Assembly (NCBI GenBank): GCA_003141915.1
Contig: PLNY01000234.1
Coordinates: 1-12,071 of the forward strand
Direction of reading: 5' to 3'
DNA from: Anaerolineae bacterium
GTDB taxonomy: Bacteria; Chloroflexota; Anaerolineae; Anaerolineales; Villigracilaceae
Length of the DNA: 12,071 nt
Under the pieces are notes generated by a model. It saw only the letters and a list, made by a program, of their open reading frames with translations. It ran no database searches and was not told the DNA's origin. Shown here one piece after another: positions 7,182 through 12,071 of the stretch. Position numbers and translations under genes: made by a program. Numbering within the stretch: position 1 is the stretch's first letter; every line of letters starts with the position of its first letter.

Positions 7182-7611
7182 CTTTACGCTTCGTCCCGCA
7201 ACGGAAGCTGATTCTTCTTCCATCAAGGATTTGATTCATCGCGTAGGAATCAACCCGATGGACTTGGATTGGCGTCGGTTTGTGCTTGCCGTTGACGGGT
7301 CCGGGAAGATGCTGGGCTGTGGACAGTTGAAGCCGCACGGTAAGGATGTGATCGAGCTGGCGTCCATCGCGGTCGAGCCGTCGCATCAGCATCAAGGAAT
7401 CGCGCGCGTCATCATTGAGTACTTGGTCGCGCAAGGGCCGCGTCCGCTTTATTTAACTTGTCGTTCACGGCTCGGATCGTTTTACGAAAAGTGGGGCTTT
7501 CACGCTATCGAGTCTGCGGAAATGCCCGCTTATTTTCGCCGATTATCGCGATTGGTCAATGCGATGGCCGCGTTTATGAACGATAAGATGCTTGTGATGA
7601 AGTTGATGTAG
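7174..7611 (+). CDS. GNAT family N-acetyltransferase
   Basis: This is a 145-residue GNAT protein, transferring an acetyl group from acetyl-CoA to an amine whose identity cannot be told. It starts with the usual TLRPATEAD (5-13), has the acetyl-CoA-binding motif around IAVEPSHQHQGIARVIIEYL (65-84; the Q/RxxGxA loop is QHQGIA), and then LTCRSRLGSFYEKWGFHAIE (94-113), the typical strand, helix and GF turn of the fold. The C-terminal MPAYFRRLSRL (117-127) recurs in GNAT proteins of this subgroup. The ATG at 7174 lies inside the end of the CPBP gene (8-base overlap), and the comEA-like gene starts 9 bases after its stop, so the three genes probably share one transcript. Confidence 0.9.
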   Translation: MVDFTLRPATEADSSSIKDLIHRVGINPMDLDWRRFVLAVDGSGKMLGCGQLKPHGKDVIELASIAVEPSHQHQGIARVIIEYLVAQGPRPLYLTCRSRLGSFYEKWGFHAIESAEMPAYFRRLSRLVNAMAAFMNDKMLVMKLM

Positions 7612-7620
7612 GAGTGGGTT

Positions 7621-8238
7621 ATGAAAAACATTCTTTATGTTTTGATCGGGATGATGACGGGCTTTGTGCTTGCGGCGATTCTTCTGGTTGTGACTCGTCT
7701 CCCCGGCGGCCAGCCGGTGACTCTTGAACCGGCTCCGACTCAGGCTCCAGTTGTGATTCAAATCATCGGAGCGGTGGTCAAGCCCGGAGTTTATACTTTG
7801 CAGGACGGAAGCCGCGTACAGGACGCGGTGGACGCGGCGGGTGGACTGCTTGCTGAAGCGGATTCAAATTCCGTCAACCTTGCGGCGCGTTTGGAAGATG
7901 GACAGCAAATCAATATTCCTTCACTCGGCGGCTCTGCGTTAGCGCCAATGGCAACCTCCGCTCCTTTTGCAGTAATTTCGACTACGACAGTTTCAACTGC
8001 AGAAGCTTCAACTTTGACGCCGACTGCTGCTTCATCCGTCAGTCTGATTAATATCAATACAGCGACCCTTCAACAACTGGATACTCTTCCGAGCATCGGT
8101 CCGGTGACCGCGCAAAGCATCGTGACCTATCGTCAACAGCATGGACCGTTTCAGCACATCGAGGACATCATGAATGTGTCGGGAATCGGCCCGGTAACGT
8201 TTGATAAGATCCAAAAATTGATTACGGTTGGCCCATAG
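7621..8238 (+). CDS. comEA: ComEA-like DNA-binding protein with SLBB and helix-hairpin-helix domains
   Basis: This is a 205-residue protein anchored by one N-terminal transmembrane segment (about 5-25). A SLBB domain follows (IIGAVVKPGVYTLQDGSRV, 48-66, then DAVDAAGGL and INIPSLGG to 104), then a Thr/Ser/Ala-rich linker (105-140) and a C-terminal double helix-hairpin-helix (NINTATLQQLDTLPSIGPVT, 144-163, and VSGIGPVTFDKIQKL, 186-200). ComEA binds double-stranded DNA outside the membrane during natural transformation and passes it to the ComEC channel. The order TM-SLBB-HhH is the Gram-positive/Chloroflexota type. GGAG at 7612-7615 supports the ATG. The usual partner comEC does not follow; the next gene is on the other strand only 22 bases away, leaving no room for a clear terminator. 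Confidence 0.88.
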   Translation: MKNILYVLIGMMTGFVLAAILLVVTRLPGGQPVTLEPAPTQAPVVIQIIGAVVKPGVYTLQDGSRVQDAVDAAGGLLAEADSNSVNLAARLEDGQQINIPSLGGSALAPMATSAPFAVISTTTVSTAEASTLTPTAASSVSLININTATLQQLDTLPSIGPVTAQSIVTYRQQHGPFQHIEDIMNVSGIGPVTFDKIQKLITVGP

Positions 8239-8260
8239 CGTTATCTATAGTTGAGTTGAT

Positions 8261-8602
8261 CTAAATTGTTATTACTTTATCTGCCTTCATCTGCGCTTCG
8301 ATGATATCGGGCATACCGCCCACAACCCCAACCTGTACGCTCTTTGCCAGGTCCATTGCTTCGAGACAGGTGGAGCAGATGATGAGACGCACTCCTTTGC
8401 GCTCCAGTTCCTTGAGCGGATCCAGTACCGGCGAGCTTGCAACGGTTAGCTTCACGCCGTCAGTATAAAAGCAAATCGCTTTAGGTAATTCATTGCCCTG
8501 CAAGAGCAAATTGAAATATTTTTCGATCAGCTTCAACGGCAGGTCTGCCAATTGGGAATGACCCATCCCGTAGCGGGTTACGAGAATCACAGCATCTTTC
8601 AT
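8261..8602 (-). CDS. DsrE/YedF-like small sulfur-relay family protein
   Basis: This is a 113-residue soluble protein with a DsrE-like fold. It begins AVILVTRYGMGHSQ (4-17) and contains the segment FYTDGVKLTVASSPVLDPLK (45-64), then LIICSTCLEAMDL (73-85), and ends DKVITI. The arrangement matches the C-terminal half of YedF, the sulfurtransferase-like protein linked to selenium metabolism, but the N-terminal TusA-like domain is absent. Cys76 and Cys79 (CSTC) could carry sulfane sulfur; this is inferred from the family. Its ATG overlaps the stop of the DUF2007 gene in an ATGA, so the two are translated together. It converges with comEA. Confidence 0.85.
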   Translation of the reverse strand: MKDAVILVTRYGMGHSQLADLPLKLIEKYFNLLLQGNELPKAICFYTDGVKLTVASSPVLDPLKELERKGVRLIICSTCLEAMDLAKSVQVGVVGGMPDIIEAQMKADKVITI

Positions 8603-8853
8603 TCTTCCTCCTCGGGTTCTGATGTTGTTGAATTAAAATCATCGAGCAGTTTGTGTGCATCTTCGGCTTGGGTTTTGGGAACAAAAACTTGCACGCGGGC
8701 AAGCCCATCAATCATCACGGGATAAATATGATGACCGACCGCTTCCTGGAACAGTTCCACTTTGATTCCTTCCGCCTCGAGATAACTCTTGAGCAATTCG
8801 GCTTGCATTCGTCCGTTGACTTCGGTTAGCAATTCATATTTGAGTTCGTCCAT
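8599..8853 (-). CDS. DUF2007-type small protein (putative signal-transducing domain)
   Basis: This is an 84-residue protein matching the pattern of DUF2007: an N-terminal strand (YELLTEVNGRM), a helix with AELLKSYLEAEGIKVELFQE (18-37), a VQVFVPKTQAEDAHKLLDDF segment (54-73) and an acidic tail ending EPEEEE. The family is described as a ferredoxin-like/GlnB-like fold of unknown role. CGGAG at a 6-base spacing supports the ATG at 8853. A TATAAT box lies 17 bases before the ATG. It overlaps the DsrE-like gene by four bases (ATGA), forming a two-gene unit; whether the acidic tail or the fold contacts its partner is not known. Confidence 0.8.
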   Translation of the reverse strand: MDELKYELLTEVNGRMQAELLKSYLEAEGIKVELFQEAVGHHIYPVMIDGLARVQVFVPKTQAEDAHKLLDDFNSTTSEPEEEE

Positions 8854-8869
8854 TTTTGACTCCGGCTTT

Positions 8870-8875
8870 ATTATA
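8870..8875 (-). promoter_or_regulatory. -10 box TATAAT for the DUF2007/DsrE pair
   Basis: A perfect TATAAT on the minus strand lies 17 bases before the DUF2007 ATG, leaving a short leader that still holds the CGGAG ribosome site. No good -35 is seen at 16-18 bases upstream (CAGGAT at the expected place). Confidence 0.5.
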
Positions 8876-8905
8876 ACGATTTTCTGCGGTATATCCTGGA
8901 AAACA

Positions 8906-8995
8906 GCACGCGGATCAAGACGGATGATGCAGATGTGCGCAAATTCTTGAAAGTATTATCCGCGAAGATCGGTTGAATCAGCGTTATCCGCGTGC
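8906..8995. repeat. 90-base imperfect palindrome upstream of glgA (element A)
   Basis: Perfect 10-base ends (GCACGCGGAT at 8906-8915 and ATCCGCGTGC at 8986-8995) enclose arms that continue to pair imperfectly. The left arm carries GCGGAT, ACGGAT and GCAGAT at about 10-base steps. No coding frame is apparent. It lies between the divergent DUF2007 and glgA genes. The 10-mer GCACGCGGAT recurs exactly in the palindrome inside malQ (11668-11677), so the two may belong to one repeat family. Confidence 0.7.
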
Positions 8996-9062
8996 CATTC
9001 TATTCACTACGCTATCAATAAAAGGTTTCTTCAAACCATTCGTCAGACTGCTTTTTTCGTTG

Positions 9063-9068
9063 TACAAT
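9063..9068 (+). promoter_or_regulatory. -10-like TACAAT directly before glgA
   Basis: TACAAT ends 8 bases before the glgA ATG at 9077, so a transcript from it would start about at the start codon and be leaderless, which agrees with the lack of any Shine-Dalgarno sequence there. The -35 is weak (TTCGTC at 9039-9044, 18-base spacer). Confidence 0.4.
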
Positions 9069-9076
9069 TGGGCGCG

Positions 9077-10522
9077 ATGCCTGAAAACCTAAATGTATTA
9101 TTTTTAGCCGCCGAAGCGGAACCATTCATCAAGGTGGGCGGGTTGGGGGATGTGGCCGGGGCGTTGCCGCGCTCATTGCACGATTTGCCGCCCGAAGTCA
9201 CGAGTGGAACCGCTTTGGATATCCGTCTCGTTTTGCCATTGCACCCGGCCGTCAAAGCCGAGAGTCTTCGCCCGTTGATGATCTTTCCGTTATCGTATAG
9301 AGGCGGCGATTTGCACGTGCAGATTCTTGAGACCAGCTTGGGCGGCATGACCGTTTATTTTATAAGCGGCGAGCCGATTACATCCAGCGGCTCGGTCTAT
9401 TCCATCGACTCTGAATTGGACGCAGAGAAATATACTTTTTTCTCGCTGGCCGCGTTGGAGTTGACGCGCCAATTAGATTGGAAACCGAACATCGTTCACG
9501 CCAATGACTGGCACACCGCGCTGGCGTGTTATGCGCTTTTGATCAAACGCTGGGAGGGAGAATTTCCCGGCGTGGCTTCGGTGTTGACGATTCATAACCT
9601 GCCTTTTATGGGACCCGACCTTTCCGCGCTGATCGAAGGATATGGACTTTCCATCGCGCAGACCGGCCTGCCGGAATGGGCGCGGGCGCGTCCGCTTCCG
9701 CTTGGACTTTGGGCGGCGGACTCGCTCGTCGCTGTTTCCCCAACCTATGCGCGCGAATTGCTGACTCCTGAATTTGGCTGCGGACTTGAGGATTACATTC
9801 ACGCGCGCAAAGAATCATTGAACGGGATTTTGAACGGCATCGATGTTGAATCATTTAATCCGGCAGTTGATCCCGCTCTGGCTGTGAATTATGGAAGCGT
9901 CACGCTGGATAAGCGTCCATTGAATAAAACGGCTTTGCAGGTTCGCCTTGGGCTGCCGCAGGATGCGAATGTTCCCTTGCTGGGTGTCGTTTCGCGCATG
10001 GATCAGCAAAAAGGAATTGATCTCATTCCCAAGGCATTGACGAAACTTAAAGATTTACAGTGGCAGTTCGTTATTCTTGGCACGGGCGATCCGAAACTCG
10101 AAGAGTTGTTTCGCATTTTGCAAACTGAATTCCCTGACCGCGTACGCGCTGAATTCAAATATGATGCGGGTTTGGCGCGTCAAATCTATGCGGGCGCAGA
10201 TATCTTTTTGATGCCGTCGCGATATGAACCTTGCGGTCTCTCGCAGATGATGGCGATGCGTTATGGCTGTGTGCCGATTGTCAGCGCGGTGGGCGGTTTG
10301 AAGGATACGATTTATGATGGCGAAACCGGTTTTGTGATTCAAAAGCCAACTGCCGCGCGTTTGGCGACTGCCATCAAAAAAGCCTTGGCCATCTATTCTG
10401 ATCACGCCCGCTGGGAATCGATTCAGAAAGCGGGCATGGCGCAGGATTTTTCGTGGGAGAATTCTGCCCGCCAATATTTTCAACTCTATCAACGTGTGGT
10501 CGCGCAATTGGTAACGCACTAA
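9077..10522 (+). CDS. glgA: Glycogen synthase, ADP-glucose type (GT5)
   Basis: This 481-residue enzyme adds glucose from ADP-glucose to the growing alpha-1,4-glucan. The N-terminal Rossmann domain carries KVGGLGDVAGALP (19-31, the KxGGL sugar-nucleotide loop) and HANDWHTAL (141-149). The C-terminal domain carries NGILNGIDVESFNP (249-262), SRMDQQKGIDL (306-316; Arg307 and Lys312 match the phosphate-binding Arg and Lys of E. coli GlgA) and EPCGLSQMMAMRYGCVPIVS (384-403) with the conserved Glu384. Length is normal. The start is the ATG at 9077; a TTG at 9068 is in frame but would add only three residues. The gene is followed after 117 bases by malQ, a functional pair in storage-glucan metabolism. 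The stop codon at 10520-10522 overlaps the first bases of palindrome C. Confidence 0.96.
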   Translation: MPENLNVLFLAAEAEPFIKVGGLGDVAGALPRSLHDLPPEVTSGTALDIRLVLPLHPAVKAESLRPLMIFPLSYRGGDLHVQILETSLGGMTVYFISGEPITSSGSVYSIDSELDAEKYTFFSLAALELTRQLDWKPNIVHANDWHTALACYALLIKRWEGEFPGVASVLTIHNLPFMGPDLSALIEGYGLSIAQTGLPEWARARPLPLGLWAADSLVAVSPTYARELLTPEFGCGLEDYIHARKESLNGILNGIDVESFNPAVDPALAVNYGSVTLDKRPLNKTALQVRLGLPQDANVPLLGVVSRMDQQKGIDLIPKALTKLKDLQWQFVILGTGDPKLEELFRILQTEFPDRVRAEFKYDAGLARQIYAGADIFLMPSRYEPCGLSQMMAMRYGCVPIVSAVGGLKDTIYDGETGFVIQKPTAARLATAIKKALAIYSDHARWESIQKAGMAQDFSWENSARQYFQLYQRVVAQLVTH

Positions 10523-10607
10523 ACACAAAGGACACAAAGAGCACGAAGGGAAATAATTTGCTTGATCGAAGCTTTTTTTCTTGGTGTACTTTGTGTCCTT
10601 CGTGTTT
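10521..10607. repeat. 87-base palindrome between glgA and malQ (element C)
   Basis: The outer arms pair over 19 bases with one mismatch (10521-10539 AAACACAAAGGACACAAAG against 10589-10607). Pairing continues imperfectly inward (GAGCACGAAGGGAAA region against TTTTTTTCTTGGTGTAC). The left arm repeats an ACACAAAGG-like unit about every 9 bases. Such 'ACACAAAGGACAC' palindromes recur between genes in many bacterial genomes. The T run lies in the loop side, not after the stem, so terminator function is unproven. Confidence 0.75.
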
Positions 10608-10639
10608 AATCTTATTCATCAGCATTAAAGAGAGTAGAT

Positions 10640-12071
10640 ATGAACTTTCCTCGCTCCGGCGGAATCCTTTTGCATCCAACCAGTTTGCCCGGCCCCTATG
10701 GCATCGGCGATCTCGGCCCGCAAGCATATCGCTTCGTGGATTTTCTCGTCGACTCCGGCTGCAAGCTCTGGCAGGTGTTGCCGCTCGGTCCCACCGGTTA
10801 TGGCGATTCGCCGTATCAATGTTTCTCCGCCTTCGCGGGGAATCCATATCTCATCAGCCCTGAACTTCTTCTGCGCGAGGGATTGCTGATCGAATCCGAT
10901 TTGGATGATATGCCTGACTTTGCCGCGTCACGCGTGGACTTCGGTTTGCTCATTCCATGGAAGTTGAGTCTTTTGCAAAAGGCTTTTGCCCGTTATCAAT
11001 CCAACCCTGAATCTTTGCACACTCAATTCGATTCATTTCTCGCTGACAATTCCTCGTGGCTGAATGATTACGCTCTTTTCATGGCGTTGAAAGATTCGTA
11101 TGGCGGCGGCGCGTGGAGTGGCTGGCCGGACGAAGTCAAGAAGCGCGAAGCGAAAACTTTATCAGACGCGCGGCAATCTCTTGCATCATCCATTTTACGT
11201 TATTCCTTTTATCAATTTCTTTTCTTCAAACAATGGAACGCGCTTCGAAAATATGCCAACGATAAAGGCATCAAAATCATCGGCGATATTCCGATCTTCG
11301 TGGCGGGCGATAGCGCGGATGTGTGGGCCAACCCTGAACTATTCTTTCTCGATGAACATGGCAATCCAACCGTGGTCGCGGGTGTGCCGCCGGATGTATT
11401 TTCGCCAACAGGACAGTTGTGGGGCAATCCGTTGTATCGTTGGGACGAACATAAGCGCAGCGGTTGCGCGTGGTGGATCGAGCGAGTGAAAGCCACGTTG
11501 AAGACGGTGGACATGATCCGTCTCGATCATTTCCGCGGCTTTGCCGGTTATTACGAAGTTCCTGCGAAAGATGAAACCGCCGAGCATGGACAATGGAAGC
11601 CCGGCCCCGGCGCGGACTTGTTCTACGCGATTGAATCTGCATTAAATAATGGGACGCGGATCGCGAAGCACGCGGATGTCGCGGATTCAGAAAAAGAAAG
11701 TCCGCGTTCTCCGCGCTCGTCAGCGTCCCAAAATGTTTTGCCCATCATTGCTGAAGACCTTGGCGTGATCACTCCGGATGTGGTCGCGCTTCGTGAAGAG
11801 TTTCAGTTGCCGGGGATGAAAATATTGCAGTTTGGATTCTCTGGTCCCGATAATCCATTTCTTCCACATAATTATGTTCGCAATTGCGTGGCTTATACCG
11901 GGACGCACGATAACGATACGTCGTTGAGTTGGCTTGCGACGACATCAAAAGAAGAACGCGAGTTCGCACTTCGTTATCTTCATTCGGATGGTCATGACTT
12001 CGTTTGGGATTTGATCCGCGCCATTTGGTCATCGGTGGCGATGTTTGCCGTCGCGCCGATGCAGGATGTGT
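10640..12071 (+). CDS. malQ: 4-alpha-glucanotransferase (amylomaltase, GH77), 3' end cut off by window edge
   Basis: GH77 enzymes move segments of alpha-1,4-glucan between chains and act with glycogen or maltodextrin enzymes. The 477 visible residues begin with SGGILLHPTSLPGPYGIGDL (6-25) and VLPLGPTGYGDSPYQ, then GDIPIFVAGDSADVW, IRLDHFRGF with nucleophile Asp296, AEDLGVITPDV with acid/base Glu372, and GTHDND with Asp424. An extra segment of about 29 residues (roughly 337-365: low complexity, rich in Ser, Arg, Ala and Asp) separates Asp296 from Glu372: 76 residues apart, against 47-48 in Thermus and E. coli enzymes as I recall. It is encoded by a palindromic DNA element. Asp424 is 52 residues after Glu372, as in E. 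coli. The ATG at 10640 follows a weak AAGAGAG site. About 50 C-terminal residues lie outside. Confidence 0.97.
   Translation, partial: MNFPRSGGILLHPTSLPGPYGIGDLGPQAYRFVDFLVDSGCKLWQVLPLGPTGYGDSPYQCFSAFAGNPYLISPELLLREGLLIESDLDDMPDFAASRVDFGLLIPWKLSLLQKAFARYQSNPESLHTQFDSFLADNSSWLNDYALFMALKDSYGGGAWSGWPDEVKKREAKTLSDARQSLASSILRYSFYQFLFFKQWNALRKYANDKGIKIIGDIPIFVAGDSADVWANPELFFLDEHGNPTVVAGVPPDVFSPTGQLWGNPLYRWDEHKRSGCAWWIERVKATLKTVDMIRLDHFRGFAGYYEVPAKDETAEHGQWKPGPGADLFYAIESALNNGTRIAKHADVADSEKESPRSPRSSASQNVLPIIAEDLGVITPDVVALREEFQLPGMKILQFGFSGPDNPFLPHNYVRNCVAYTGTHDNDTSLSWLATTSKEEREFALRYLHSDGHDFVWDLIRAIWSSVAMFAVAPMQDV
11650..11730. repeat. 81-base palindrome inside the malQ reading frame (element B)
   Basis: Perfect 8-base ends (TGGGACGC at 11650-11657, GCGTCCCA at 11723-11730) enclose arms with CGCGGAT at 11655, 11671 and 11680 on the left and the reverse pattern (TCCGCG) on the right, around an A-rich centre (AAAAAGAAAG). 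It stays open in the malQ frame and encodes residues about 338-363. It shares the exact 10-mer GCACGCGGAT with the palindrome upstream of glgA. Confidence 0.8.

Noticed and set aside
8239..8260. Possible two-way terminator between comEA and the DsrE-like gene.
   Set aside because: The 22-base gap has no stem of useful length and no T run on either side.
10374..10847. Minus-strand 157-codon frame across the end of glgA and start of malQ.
   Set aside because: It overlaps two certain genes, and its middle (KHEGHKVHQEKK) is just the translation of palindrome C.

Overview
The window looks like a chromosomal segment of a bacterium of the phylum Chloroflexota, most likely class Anaerolineae. That placement is an inference. 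It rests on the gene mix (acyl-CoA carboxylase subunits of the PccB/AccC type, an M55 D-aminopeptidase, a short bacterial SET-domain protein, ComEA, a DsrE-like protein beside a DUF2007 protein, GT5 glycogen synthase and amylomaltase), on a GC content near 50% by eye, and on palindromic interspersed repeats of a kind I associate with such genomes. No rRNA, tRNA, CRISPR array, phage or transposase gene was seen.

Left part, minus strand (4730 down to 1): a GT-C type membrane glycosyltransferase is followed with a TAATG stop/start overlap by a small four-helix membrane-protein gene that is broken by frame changes. This overlaps the start of an acyl-CoA carboxylase carboxyltransferase subunit, which is followed after 14 bases by the biotin carboxylase subunit; the latter runs off the left edge. 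The spacing suggests one transcription unit. The two carboxylase subunits would carboxylate an acyl-CoA (acetyl- or propionyl-CoA) together with a biotin carrier that is not in the window.

Middle, plus strand (4844-8238): an M55 metallo-aminopeptidase, a 253-base gap with a strong GC-rich hairpin, a SET-domain protein, then a compact run of CPBP-family membrane protein, GNAT acetyltransferase (8-base overlap) and ComEA-like DNA-uptake protein. A convergent minus-strand pair follows: a DUF2007 protein and a DsrE/YedF-like protein joined by an ATGA overlap.

Right part, plus strand (9077-12071): glycogen synthase glgA and 4-alpha-glucanotransferase malQ (cut by the right edge), a storage-polysaccharide pair. 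This part carries three palindromes of 81-90 bases: one upstream of glgA, one between glgA and malQ, and one inside the malQ reading frame. The last lies between the two catalytic residues Asp296 and Glu372, which are about 29 residues further apart than in characterised amylomaltases. This in-frame palindrome, and the four frame changes in the small membrane-protein gene, are the two observations most worth following up.
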